Below the pieces are notes generated by a model, which was not told the DNA's origin, did no database searches, and worked only from the letters and a program-made list of their open reading frames with translations. Position numbers and translations under genes: made by a program. This document shows positions 11,150-21,000 of a DNA stretch of 64,000 nt, in pieces; the first letter of the stretch is position 1; every line of letters starts with the position of its first letter. Origin of the DNA: Micrasema longulum (lineage: Eukaryota; Arthropoda; Insecta; Trichoptera; Brachycentridae); assembly GCA_022494885.1 (NCBI GenBank), contig JAGVSM010003645.1:62001-126000 (forward strand), given 5' to 3'.

Positions 11150-11330
11150 ATTAACAGATGAAACAACAATTGAAGAAATAAGTAGGTCCAAAGATAGGCA
11201 AAATGGTGAATGTTTCAGTGTCTAAAGTGGCCACTTAAACCAGCTCAAGACATGTCAATGTAAATGTAAATGCCCAAAATGAAAAATTAGTTTCTTTTAA
11301 ATGTTCTCCATCTCTGTTTTATATGTTGAT
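11150..11330 (+). repeat. repeat R, forward partial copy
   Basis: Aligns with the 3' half of repeat R: ATTAACAGATGAAACAACAA, GGCAAAATGGTGAATGTTTC, AGTGGCCACTTAAACCAGC, ATGTTCTCCATCTCTG. The part covering the dinucleotide-like ATGTAAATGTAAATG is altered. Confidence 0.6.
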
Positions 11331-11754
11331 CGGAATGTTTTATATATTCAAGAAAAACAATAAAAAAAACAAATATTTTAAAAAATGTAGTGTAGTTATA
11401 GGTTGTGCTAATATCTTATATATTATTATTCTAGAAATGATTGATTGCGTCTGTCCTCTGTGCGGGCCCATTTTTCCCGCTGGTAATTTTTTTGCTTAAC
11501 GGCCTCATAGTGTACTGGTTCGTGTGTTCACTTGACGTGGTTAGAAATCGAATTGTATATACTATGGTACTCAGAGTTATGTAAAATAAAAATAAAATAT
11601 GGTTGATTTTAAAAGCTACCGACACGTTTTCAGAAGATTAGTAAAAGAAAAACAATATCGTGACTAAGAGATTTAACTTATATAACAATTTTTTCTTCAA
11701 ATATGGGTAGTCAAATTCAGTAAAGTATATCGTCCCTAGTCTTCTGGCCTTCTG

Positions 11755-12285
11755 TAACTAATTCGTTTTGTAAATTCATTCGTATCATATGAGAAGGAAC
11801 GAGAGCGAAATATGGTTTTGATTGCGTTAGAATGAGATGGATTTATGACGAACGATCGAGCTTACGAAACGAAATTGAGACAGATGCATCTGTCAGAATT
11901 TCGTTTCGTAAGTTCGTTCGTTCGTTTGTCATATAAGGCCCTCAGTATCAAAGATAGCCAGACGCTAAAATTAGTATCAAAAGCGGCCAACTGCATATTT
12001 AATACTTAATAAAAATAGCGTTTCTTGTTATGTTAACCTTTGGGTTAATTGTTTTAAGTGTTAATAGGACTAAATATTATCAAATAAAAAATATTTTTTG
12101 TAAATATTTCAATCAAAAACAGATTTTCGAAATTTTCTCTGAAATAGGTATGGGATCTTTTAGCCATCTTTGAAACTGAGGGCCTCAAATATTCATCTCT
12201 TTCTAACGCAATCAAAACTATATTTTGTTCTCGTTCCTTTTCATACGATACGAATGAATTTACGAAACAAAATAGTTTCAGCATA
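11755..12285. mobile_element. nested inverted-repeat element
   Basis: Outer arms of about 100 bp: left TTTTGTAAATTCATTCGTAT to GATTGCGTTAGAATGAGATG, mirrored at the right as CATCTCTTTCTAACGCAATC to ATACGAATGAATTTACGAAA. Inside, AAGGCCCTCAGTATCAAAGA is mirrored by TCTTTGAAACTGAGGGCCTC at about 12167-12186, and a third palindrome surrounds 11866-11925 (CTTACGAAACGAAATT / AATTTCGTTTCGTAAG). It has no coding capacity and probably moved as a foldback element. Confidence 0.65.
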
Positions 12286-12649
12286 AGCCTGTAAGTTCAA
12301 ACGTCCTTGTAATTTAGTATCAACATTACAAATCGTCAACATTTTCAGAAGCCATAATGTAAACATTAATGCCTAATTTTAGGAAAATGGATATGTTGTT
12401 ATTTCATAAGCCATTAACGTCTCTCGTATCCCGAAATATCTATTTTAGATCAAATATTAATCTAAATGTGGCAAATTAAATATATTAATCGTATTGAAGA
12501 ATTAGGGATGATCAAGTTAACCGAATGCGGTGGAATTGCGGGATGTTTGAATTGAAGAGATAGTGTAAATACACGAACGATGTTGAAGGATTTATTCCAA
12601 AAATAAAATTGAGTTCCGAAACCAATCAAATAATTCCGTTTGACGATAC

Positions 12650-13060
12650 AAGAGTCATTACATTTTAAGTGTTTATACAAAATCAGCAAAAAAAAACTCT
12701 TAAAATTATTGTTGCTTATTATGAACAAACACGAGTCGCATATTTCCACTATTGAATTTCAACGTGAACAAGAGTCATTACATTTTAAGTGTTATTGTAA
12801 AATCAGAAACAAGAACTATTTTAAAATCCCTGTTGCGTATTATGAACATTTTATATCACCCATCGATGGGTGGAGTGTTTTCCCGAAACTGTAGTAGTGT
12901 TCTTGTAAAAGCATAAAAATTGTGTAACACTAATAACATTTTATTTTCATAATAGTTTATTTAAGTCATTACATTTTAAGTGCTATAGGAAAATCAGGTA
13001 TTTTAAAATTACTGTTGCTTATTATGAACAACCACGAATCGTATATTTCCATTTTTTATA
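12650..13060. repeat. three direct copies of a ~100-bp unit
   Basis: GTCATTACATTTTAAGTG starts at 12654, 12774 and 12965. Each is followed by an AAATCAG segment, TATTTTAAAAT-like sequence and GTTGCTTATTATGAACA. The spacing is about 120 and 190 bp. Open frames across it are by-products of the repeat. Confidence 0.7.
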
Positions 13061-13129
13061 TACCTTTATACAGGAAAAAAAAAAATTTTTTTTTGTAGCT
13101 TACCTATAAAAAAATCATTGTTTGCCGCT

Positions 13130-13275
13130 GCTACACGTACCGTGTAACATTCACCATTCGCTCAAATATGAAATGTTTAGACATTTCTATTCCCTTTTCC
13201 AAATTGTTATTCATCTCTGTTGATATATCTAGGGGTAGAATCCAGTACTTGTCTACAAGGATATAGACATACTAA
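13130..13275 (+). repeat. repeat R, forward partial copy spanning the unit junction
   Basis: It contains CCGTGTAACATTCACC, then CTCTGTTGATATATCTAG joined to GGGTAGAATCCAGTACTTGTC, so it crosses the point where one repeat unit meets the next. Diverged, and oddly mixed near its left end. Confidence 0.5.
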
Positions 13276-13640
13276 ATGTTGCTGAAATAAAATAGGCTTT
13301 TCTTTTTTAGGTTATTTAATATACAAATAAATAAAAGGAGAATGACTTTTGTATCGATGATTTAAACAAAATAATTCCCTTTTATGTACATAAAATGAAT
13401 ACTTTTATTTGTTTATCGATATATTCATTAATTATTATTTACGGACTATCATACGTTTATGAGGGTAAACCTACATTTTACATATAGCCGAAATTACAAA
13501 TACAAGAGACAAAATAATAAACAACAGAGCTTTGACAAAATATTTAATAACATCAAGATAAGATCTGGACTATTTATTGAGTGTTCGTTTAAATCGAGGT
13601 AGACTTTTTTTATTTATTTAATTAAAGTTTTATTATTTAT

Positions 13641-13760
13641 TTAAACACATAGAATATACAAAAAGGCGCGTAGAACCAAGTTGGTGTACATCGTACTGTG
13701 TCCAAAAGTTCCTCCTCTACCCGACATCCTGCCTACGCGCATGCGTGTACTGGCCGCGTA
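13641..13760 (-). CDS. possible terminal exon with poly(A) signals
   Basis: On the - strand a GC- and CpG-rich stretch begins after a weak acceptor (GGCAACAG at 13761-13768). It stays open for 39 codons (YAASTRMRVGRMSGRGG at the start, LVLRAFLYILCV at the end) to a TAA at 13643-13641. This is followed at once by two AATAAA signals (13641-13636 and 13634-13629). Phase 0 entry would fit the last exon of a - strand gene such as the Ig-like gene above it, but exon 19486-19286 already has stops. The acceptor lacks a pyrimidine tract; an unknown repeat end is equally possible. Confidence 0.2.
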   Translation of the reverse strand, partial: YAASTRMRVGRMSGRGGTFGHSTMYTNLVLRAFLYILCV

Positions 13761-14339
13761 CTGTTGCCTGACCGTGAACAATATACACAAATATAAGATA
13801 ATTTTGTGTTATGTAATGCTATATTTTACAACAAAACATATTTTACTGATTGGACTATAAAAAAAACAGGTGCTTTACTTAGGCAAACGTAAAAAAATCA
13901 TTTAGTAAGTAAGTAAATTAATATCGTTATATTACACCAAGGCTTATTAACAGAAAGCCAGGTAAAAAATTCGACTACCCTGGCAATACTAACAAAATTA
14001 CCACCTAGTTTTATTTAACAATCTGACAGATGGTGAAATAATCAAATTCTTAAAATATATTATTTGTGCATTCGCTTCTTACACATGAAATGTGATCCTA
14101 CCGTGTTCCCCTTTGATCCCAGCAGTATTTTGACACTTGCAAACGACACAACACGGCATAATTGAAATTAAATTGGCAGTTGCGTACTAAGCGACGTAGA
14201 CTGAGAGTACCTAATGGCCAAAACGTAAAACTACTTATTTGTGAGTAGTTTAATCGGATTCAGTTTGATGCGCGTATGCGGTTTCTGGACTACTCAAATT
14301 CTATGTTTAAACAGATGTTTATAGTCTAGAATATATCAT

Positions 14340-14485
14340 AGTCCCTAGACTGGCACGTGAGCTGAAAGACTGATCATCTTACCTTCATGTAACAAAAATG
14401 ATCAAGATAGCTGCGATTGGTGTACGTATGCAGTGCCCTATGCACCATTAGGTGCGGAAAGGAAATTATTATGATGATGATGAGA
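14340..14485 (+). repeat. SINE family 2, 3' part
   Basis: CCTAGACTGGCACGTGAGC, GACTGATCATCTTACCTTCA, ATGCAGTGCCCTATGC and CACCATTAGGTGCGGAAAGG, ending GATGATGATGA. The tRNA-like head is missing. The CACCATTAGGTGCGG pair can form a small hairpin near the 3' end. Confidence 0.65.
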
Positions 14486-14639
14486 CTTAACCGGAAAAGT
14501 CCAGATCTTGAATTGAGTTTACTTTTTTTAAAATTTTAAATGAAATGTCGAACATTGCCCAAAAATCCTAATATTATCTAGTTCTTATTCATATTTATGG
14601 GGGTCATTGCCTAAATAGGGCCTGTGCAGATTTATATAG

Positions 14640-15090
14640 GATGAAAACAGTTAATTCTTCATCCCAACCCACCCAATCTCTAATATTTATTGGTTAATCT
14701 TCCCACGAGCCTACATCTAAAATCAGAAAAGATCATTCTAGCAAGGTGTAATCATTCTGCAGTCCTTTGTAAAGGCTCTAGTGATGATCTTCATTTAGTT
14801 TTGGCTAAAGCTGGTGTTGAATGGTGGAAGAAATGGTACCATTTGTTGCACATTTTTTTAAATTGAAAACTTTGTAAAGGCATGAGCTTTTTCAAAATAT
14901 TAAAAACATGTATGAAATGGGGAGGCATATTGGGAACGCTGAGCATAAGGGGATATCCAAAAATACATAAAACTCGATATGTTAGCCGTGTGTTGCCCAG
15001 CCAGGCTATTTTAGATCGACATTTAGCGCTCAGTTTGAGAGTGAAGAGAAAATTAAACAAATTTGATGGAATAAATATACATTGAAAGAT
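14640..15090. other. unassigned region, possible old LINE
   Basis: An open frame at 14882-15085 (+) reads SFFKILKTCMKWGGILGTLS and onward to a stop after NKFDGINIH. Codons look plausible, but I recognise no family and there is no splice or terminal repeat evidence. The direct repeats ACTTTGTAAAGGC and CCTTTGTAAAGGC lie just upstream. Confidence 0.3.
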
Positions 15091-15369
15091 AATAACACAC
15101 GCAGTGGTGGCTTTCCCTTATGTCCATTGCGTCAAAGACCCCCCAAAATTTGTTACCAATTCAAATAATTTACTTAAAATACATTATAAAGAAAGTATAT
15201 ACTATAATGCAATTGCGTTACATATATTTATTTTTTAAATCATTCACTCAAACAAAAATATAAGGACCTATTAATCCCCCATGTTTTTATAGATGTTATC
15301 TAAAATACTATAACAGCACGTGCGCCGTCAAATATTCATGTTATGTCGAATGCGCGGGTCATTTCTGTA

Positions 15370-15604
15370 AAGCTAGGGTTTCTTAAGACAGCGGTGACCG
15401 TATCTTAACGGCCGTAGTGAACGGTGATGCGGTGGACAGCCGTCGCAGTGGTGACTAGAGAGTGGTTTTATTTTTTAACAGTGTTATCAACATCGTTTTC
15501 CTAGGAAACCACTCTCTAGTCACCACTGCGACGGCTGTCCACCGCATCACCGTTCACTACGGCCGTTAAGATACGGGCACCGCTGTCCTAGGAAACCCTA
15601 GCTT
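15370..15604. mobile_element. GC-rich foldback element
   Basis: Two near-identical inverted arms of about 100 bp (15370-15469 and 15505-15604) flank a 35-bp loop. The arms begin AAGCTAGGGTTTC and include TATCTTAACGGCCGTAGTGA and CGGTGGACAGCCGTCGCAGT. Only a few mismatches occur, near the outer ends (TTAAGACA versus CTAGGACA). The arms are far richer in GC and CpG than the flanks. No frame or transposase is present. A transcript would form a very stable hairpin. Confidence 0.85.
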
Positions 15605-15609
15605 AACTG

Positions 15610-16190
15610 TCCCAAAGCTAATGTCTTATCTCTAGATTTTCTCATGAGAAAGAAAGAGATGAAACGCCCCGTGCGTACATGAACATAGGAACATTTCGCT
15701 CAAAATTAGTTCGAACGCTGGCATTGTCCCGGTAAAGATAACAATATGAAACAAGGACGATAAGAATGAGATTGATAATAATAATATATCATTAGCATTT
15801 GTTTAGACTGGAAGAGATACGATGGTAAATGAATTCCTATGTATTTTACATACATATACTTAAAAAGGACGAATTCTTAATGAAAAGTATTAACATAAGC
15901 TTTTTTTTTTCTAGTCCCTTTTTACAAGATTGAATTGTGCTTTATGAATTAATATTATTATAATAAATTGTTTCGTGCACGTGTCCAATTATATTGTGTT
16001 TGTTAGGGTCCTGTTTCGTATGCACTAAACTCATATTGACTCATAAAATTGAAATCCTTTACGTTTTTAGTTATTTGTTTGTGTTTTGAAAGTTAACTGT
16101 GCTAGTAATTTTTATTTGTGGAATTACGCTGACAGTTGAGTTAAGAGTGAAATATGTTTTTCGACGCTAAAGCGAATTAAGACCTGTTTA
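15610..16190. other. no gene seen
   Basis: AT-rich spacer with an imperfect homopolymer T run at about 15901. No frame, tRNA-like fold or match to the listed repeats was seen. Confidence 0.45.
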
Positions 16191-16194
16191 AGAA

Positions 16195-16580
16195 ATATAT
16201 TACAACAGAGATGAAGAACAGAAAAGGTAATATAGAAGTCTAGGCATCTACAGGGCTTATGACCTGTCATTGGCTGGTTTACGTGGCCACTTTACACACT
16301 CTGTAACATTTACCATTCTGCCCATATTTGAACATCTACATTCCTTCAATTCTTTCATCTGTTGATGTTTGCGAAGTTAAAGAGCTGAAACCTTTATTTA
16401 TGCGGGTAAGATTCGTGTAATTGAATTATTTCACCTACATACTAGGCAACGCCTGAAAATTTTATTTTTTCTATTTCTATACTTCTTCATGGACCAGGTG
16501 AATTTATCAACAATATTTTGAGTTTGTCGAAATTTTTGTAGACAAGGACTGGATTCAACTCCCTTTTTAAGAAACTCTAT
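16195..16580 (-). repeat. repeat R, reverse copy, nearly complete
   Basis: The most complete reverse copy: from TTACAACAGAGATGAAG through TAGAAGTCTAGGCATCTACA, GGCCACTTTACACAC, GTTAAAGAGCTGAAACC and AGGCAACGCCTGAAA to the paired motif GTCGAAATTTTTGTAGAC and GGATTCAACTCCC. About 385 bp. Confidence 0.8.
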
Positions 16581-17744
16581 GAGCCAAGATAAAGTGCACT
16601 CGCTATGTAAGATATTTTGTAAATATATGTATTATATTGGGAAAATCTATATAGACATACATTCGTGTGTTTTTACAAAAAAAAAATTGTTTTTAAAATT
16701 ATTGTGATATACGAGTACACATGTACTTATTTAGTAAAAAAAATACCCCCCATTTTTAACCCCTTCAGCCGCCACTAAACACACGTAACACGAACTTTTT
16801 CGATTCCTTATCAGTTTAAGACCCATCGCTTATTAAAAATGAATGTCAAATATTTTATAAAGTATAAAAAAATTCAAACAAAGCAGAAAATATATTTTTG
16901 TAATAAATACATCCACAAGAGTTAATTCAGGTCTAAAAGAGTTAAAGCTCCCGTTATGCCTCCCCTCCCCTATATAAAATACCCCAACCGTGCCTCTTAC
17001 CGCACGAGACATGGACGTAGACACGAAATAGAATGGCATTATATTGTCGTTCGGTATTTGGCATTTGTAATAAAAAATAATTGTTCTTTTTTTTTATTAT
17101 TTTGTTTTATTATATGTACGATAACAGTATGTTTTGTAAATAAATTAAATAAAAATATCAAACAATTAGGTAATTGAATTTGTAGAAATATAAAATCGCA
17201 AATAAATCAAAATCTATTTTAGGAACACTACTTAGCCACTCACTATTCACTCACTCACTCGCAATGTCTTTCCTACTAAAATTTTACAATTCAAGTTTTT
17301 AGAATTTTCAAGCATTATTTTTTTTAATTAGGCGCAGAAATGTTTATATTGATACAAGGATGGAAAATCTCCTTTGATGACTGGAAAATATTTACAAGAA
17401 AGAAAAACTTTTATTGGTAGGGTTTAGTGATAAATTTAATCATTTGTAAGCCTCGGCACATATTTGAATATCTCTATTTCTCAATTGCTTTAATTTGGTT
17501 TTTTAAATTACCTATAAAATATTTAGGTGCAATCTAGTACTTGCGTACTCATAACCAGTTGATCTCAGAAGTATAAAAATTCTAAAAAAATATATACTTG
17601 GGCATATTTTTATTTAAAAATATTTTTCCTTTTAGGTTTAAATAATTCGGTAGTATCTTTTCAAACCAACAAAGGTTCTGGTAGTCCTGGAGTACATTAA
17701 CTTTACTTCCGCCATGGAGATATGAAGTACAAAGGAACGCGGCC

Positions 17745-17944
17745 TATAAAGAGACCACAGGGCGTGGTAACGTCAGTCAGCCTAACCGAGTCAACTCAAC
17801 TCAGTCATGCAGCAAATCGTCCGAGCATGTAGTCCGAGTGAAGTCAGTTCAACTCATCGCCGTTACTCTCGTGCTTCTCAACAAAGAACCGTATAAATAC
17901 ATATTGAACGCCAACCTCGTTTCTTCTGTCTATCTCCAACTGAG
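17745..17944 (+). promoter_or_regulatory. TATA-Inr-DPE core-promoter-like segment and possible leader exon
   Basis: TATAAA lies at 17745-17750, an arthropod initiator TCAGTC at 17773-17778 exactly one TATA spacing downstream, and AGTCA at 17803-17807 fits a DPE at about +29 to +33. A GC-richer leader follows, with an ATG at 17807 opening MQQIVRACSPSEVSS. In another frame there is a signal-peptide-like run (KSVQLIAVTLVLL) that lacks an ATG. A GT donor (CTGAG|gtagga) lies at 17945. It may be a host promoter, a decayed cuticle-gene-type start or part of a solo LTR; the sequence does not decide. Confidence 0.35.
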
Positions 17945-18079
17945 GTAGGAGCTGCAATCCTCACACTACCAAAATCATAAACTTTGATTAACATTTAGAT
18001 AAATAAAAAGAGAATACACAGAAGGGCCTGCCATACAATTATGTATATGTATTAACTTAAATTTTACAAAATAAAGCGA

Positions 18080-18590
18080 CGGTTCTTCTTCTGTTTAGTC
18101 GTTTGCTCTTGGCAGAGCAGTCGTGGTCTCGTTGGCACGAGGGAAGCACGTTGTTACAATTCGCCTCCATCCGCTTCTATCTTTAGCGCTTCTGGAGGCT
18201 TCCTGTAGAGGGACGCCAGTCGCTTCTATCGCTGAGTCTGTCCATCTGGTAGAACTTCTTCTGCGATATCGAGTTCCCTCTCTACTCGTCCTTGTACCAC
18301 CAATTTTTCCATATTGTCTCTTTGTCTCGTAACGCGGCCGAAGTACCTGAGAATACGGACTCGTACAGTGGAAGAAAGACGCTGTCCAATACCCGGTTCT
18401 CGGATTATAGATACATTATTCCTATGGGCTGTCGTCCATGGTATCCGCAGCATTTTACGCCAGCACCACATTTCAAAAGCGTCTATCTTTCTTCGTTTCA
18501 ATTCTCTCAGGGTCCGCGATTCTGCGGCGTACAATAATATGGGGAAAATGAGAGTTTTGACCATTTCCTTTTTAATCAAAAAGCGGCGGT
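18080..18590 (-). pseudogene. LINE polymerase C-terminal domain
   Basis: The - strand frame (stop-free from about 18579 to 18226) reads MIKKEMVKTLIFPILLYAAE, FEMWCWRKMLRIPWTTAHRN and VRILRYFGRVTRQRDNMEKL. This is the C-terminal region that follows the RT domain in RTE/CR1-like LINEs (LYG-E-W, RRMLRI, WFGH signatures). A frame change then leads into the end of the domain near 18100. There is no RT catalytic part. Confidence 0.75.
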
Positions 18591-18869
18591 TTAAACAATA
18601 TAAAAAAACAAAATTATTATAGTATTCTTGGTGTATGAAATATCGTCAAAGCAAAGGGGTATAGGATAAATGAAGGAAAGTGGAAGTGTAAAATTGAATA
18701 TTATTTATTAACGAGAAAAAAGGGGATTATAAGCAAACTTAGAAATCTCCACCAAAAACGGAAAGTTAGTGATTGATGCCAAAATAAACTATACACATAA
18801 ACCTACCTACCTAATAAAAGCGTAATTCAAAACCGTTTTTAAATCTAGCTAAAACAGATTTCAATAATA

Positions 18870-19112
18870 CTACTTGACACCGCAAACTAAGCATTCTCCA
18901 TTGAGTTGGTGAAGCATAATTAGAAATCTCACAATTTTTTTTTCAATCTTTTTTTTAAATATCTCAGTAACTTCTTCAATGGAGATTTTTAAGTTGCTTC
19001 TAATACCCTCAAATACAGAACAAAAAATACCAAATAACTGTTCTCTCTTAAGTAAATTGAAAGAGTATTTTTCAGTAAACAGTAGTGTCTTATCTATAAA
19101 TTTATTTTTCAT
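18870..19112 (-). other. unrecognised open frame
   Basis: 80 codons on the - strand, starting MKNKFIDKTLLFTEKYS and ending HQLNGECLVCGVK. It is AT-rich, with lysine- and isoleucine-heavy composition in the middle. It starts at an AATAAA (19106-19101) that could be the poly(A) signal of the Ig-like gene. I recognise no family; it may be chance or an old element. Confidence 0.2.
19101..19106 (-). terminator. candidate poly(A) signal of the Ig-like gene
   Basis: AATAAA on the - strand, about 180 bp past the second in-frame stop of the last tail exon (19286). It is the first canonical hexamer I see downstream on that strand. Confidence 0.3.
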
Positions 19113-19285
19113 ATCGGTATTGATATGGATATCTCTGATGCTTTTCTATAAATATCGGTACCATATCGGCAGAAGCGCTGATCAATGCATTACTAATTTC
19201 AACATACTTAAAATATTAGATAAAAAGTCACTTATTTACAATTTTCCTTATATTACTTGGTCAAGGTTTATGCATGTTCTCTACA

Positions 19286-19486
19286 CTAGCTATCACCAGG
19301 GTCGGTGAACGGGTACGTGCTGGTCTGGTCATCTGACAGCGGCCTCCACGGAGTAGTTCTATCCTGAAGGAGAACCACTCGAGGCTGATGCTATCTGCTG
19401 CCCTCCAGGAAGTAGCGAGCTGGTTGGCTGAGCAAGCGTCCGATCGGAAGAATCCGTTCTTCTCTATCTGGCGTCATTAGCTCCGT
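19286..19486 (-). CDS. tail exon of Ig-like membrane protein, with internal TAG
   Basis: A pyrimidine-rich acceptor (caatttttttttag) precedes 19486. The frame entered in phase 0, as required by the exon at 20388-20223, reads TELMTPDREERILPIGRLLS and on to FLEGSR. It then meets TAG at 19393-19391 and continues in the same frame with HQPRVVLLQDRTTPWRPLSD to TSTYPFTDPGDS before a second TAG at 19288-19286. Composition stays protein-like and GC-rich on both sides of the first TAG. A GT at 19293-19292 (CCCTG|gtgata) could also be a donor. It probably forms the C-terminal cytoplasmic tail. If the first TAG is used, the protein ends after 31 residues of this exon. Confidence 0.5.
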
Positions 19487-19544
19487 CTAAAAAAAATTGA
19501 AAGATTTTTGTTTGATTTTAATAATAATCCTAATCAAAATAGTC

Positions 19545-19640
19545 GTTTACCAGTGATGCATAGGGAACTGCATCGGTAATGGAAAGTAAGGTGATCAGTC
19601 TTACGCTTCAGATGCCAGTTCAGGAACAATGAAACATTGC
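19545..19640 (-). repeat. SINE family 2 fragment
   Basis: The reverse complement carries GAACTGGCATCTGAAGCGTA, AGACTGATCACCTTAC and GCAGTTCCCTATGC, the 3' body of SINE family 2. It lies in the 736-bp intron between the two tail exons of the Ig-like gene. Confidence 0.6.
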
Positions 19641-19699
19641 AGTGTAGAACCAACCACCTTTAAAACCAATCGTACGCGCAATCTATCAAGGGTTCAGCA

Positions 19700-19885
19700 A
19701 GAATTATCAGCATTATCGAGCAGCTACTACTGTGAAATATGAGGCAAAAAATTAAGAGCGGTGAGTGGGTATTGAAAAAGTTATTTCGTTACTAGAACGA
19801 AGAGTTAGCCTATGCTGTGATAGAGGTTGGAAGAGCTCTCTCAGATAAACAGGCGAAGTGGGATTATTCAAAATATATTATTATT
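19700..19885 (-). pseudogene. LINE C-terminal fragment (family of 37.4-37.96 kb)
   Basis: It matches the longer copy at 37700-37870: GAGCAGCTACTACTGTGAAA, GAAGAGCTCTCTCAGATAAA and CAGGCGAAGTGGGATTATT are shared. On the - strand the region encodes a NPTSPVYLRELF-like segment. Intronic to the Ig-like gene and on the same strand. Confidence 0.6.
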
Positions 19886-20039
19886 TTATATGTATTTCAA
19901 AGTTGTATAAAGTTTATCTGATTTTTCTGACTTGTTTTTTGTAATACTGTTTTACTCGTTTTTAACATTTGTAAATATTTCATGTTTCTGGCTAATTTGA
20001 CCAAGAATGGTAAATGGCCATAAAAAATGAAATTAAAAT

Positions 20040-20170
20040 AAAACCTGGACTAGAGGCCGAGATTAGGACGCAAAATTGCAGGGAGATGGTCCGACGAAAT
20101 CAGAAAGGTTGCAGGTTCAAGGTGGCTAAGGGTGGCGGCTGACAAGGAATTGCGAAAGTCCAGACATCAG
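20040..20170 (+). pseudogene. RTE-like LINE, extreme C-terminus
   Basis: The + frame reads RRSWRWSDEIRKVAGSRWLR then VAADKELRKS, the conserved last segment of RTE-like polymerases (W-DEI-K-AG--W-R-A-D---W). It sits in the short intron of the Ig-like gene, close to its 5' splice site. Confidence 0.6.
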
Positions 20171-20222
20171 GCCTCCGTTCAACACGGGACTCGAGAGAAG
20201 GCTGAGTGAGAGAAAGTAGTAC

Positions 20223-20388
20223 CTGCGTCTGCTCGGCATCAGACCTCTCCTCTAGTACTGTGTCCAGGTCCAAGGAGGGCCTTTCTCTACCGAGGCGCGC
20301 TCCCAGCGAGGGCCTGCCCCCGCGCCCCCCTCCAAGCTGCACGAGAGACAGGCCGATGGCCCCGCAGTTTCGTCTTCTGGCACGTTCC
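20223..20388 (-). CDS. GC-rich cytoplasmic exon of Ig-like membrane protein
   Basis: 166 nt with a strong acceptor (ggtttttgtttcag before 20388) and a CAG|gtacta donor at 20222. The first base completes the codon left by the transmembrane exon (AG+G = Arg). Then 55 codons follow without a stop: ERARRRNCGAIGLSLVQLGG, a Gly/Arg/Leu segment, and ERPSLDLDTVLEERSDAEQT to a final Gln, ending in phase 0. GC and CpG content is far above the flanks, which are LINE debris. The position after a membrane segment places it in the cytoplasm. The basic-to-acidic change and Ser-rich SLDLD would suit an adaptor- or kinase-docking tail, but I recognise no domain. Another frame is open to TAG for 45 codons, but does not fit the phases. 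Confidence 0.62.
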
Positions 20389-20479
20389 CTGAAACAAAAA
20401 CCACGCTGGGTGAAGCACGCTTCGTATGCATACGGCATATTTTTGGTCTGGGGAAATATGACCCTATTTCTGATTTTCG

Positions 20480-20875
20480 TATGCAACTGAAATGGCTTAA
20501 AATTAGACAACGGAGAGACTATCACTCCATTAAACTTCTGTTCAGTGTTCTTCATAGTCCTAACGCTCCTATATACCTTCGTGAAAAATTATCAGTTCAT
20601 TATTTACCTATTCGTTCTAATTCTCAAAGCACTCTCTTAATACCCATCCACAATTCCTCTTTCTTCCCTTAACTCGGTGGTAATGATAAAGCTGTTCAAC
20701 GAGTTACCAGAAGAAACAAAAGAACCGAAATATTAAAAATAATTTTAAAAATATGTTTTTGAGAAGTTTTGTTAAAAAATTGTAATGAAATTAAAAGTTT
20801 ACATTAGTTCTTAAGATGGTATAAACTAACTTAATAATGCATGAATAAATAAATAATAAATACAATTGATTAATT
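20480..20875 (+). pseudogene. LINE polymerase C-terminus and tail
   Basis: The frame MQLKWLKIRQRRDYHSIKLL, then SVLHSPNAPIYLREKLSVHY and a shifted KLFNELPEETKE, follows the C-terminal pattern of jockey-like elements (LKW---RRR--H-L-L---L--P-YL, then W-NLP). An A/T-rich tail with AATAAATAAATAAT ends near 20865. Frameshifted and inactive. Confidence 0.65.
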
Positions 20876-21000
20876 CGAAATTCACTTATGATAAGTAACA
20901 GAAAACATATTGAAAGCACAAATTAATTATATATTTCATGTGTTTCAAAAAGTTTTTTTTTAAGTCATAAATTTTCGCATCAACAATAATATATCTACAT

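Noticed and set aside
16833..17039. - strand first exon MPFYFVSTSMSRA with GT donor and a TATATAAA nearby
   Set aside because: No downstream acceptor in phase, low GC on either side and the TATA box is on the wrong side for this frame.
20390..20555. Extension of the cytoplasmic exon upstream (frame ACFTQRGFCF and beyond)
   Set aside because: A strong acceptor at 20389 and the phase match to the membrane exon make the upstream part intron; GC content also drops there.
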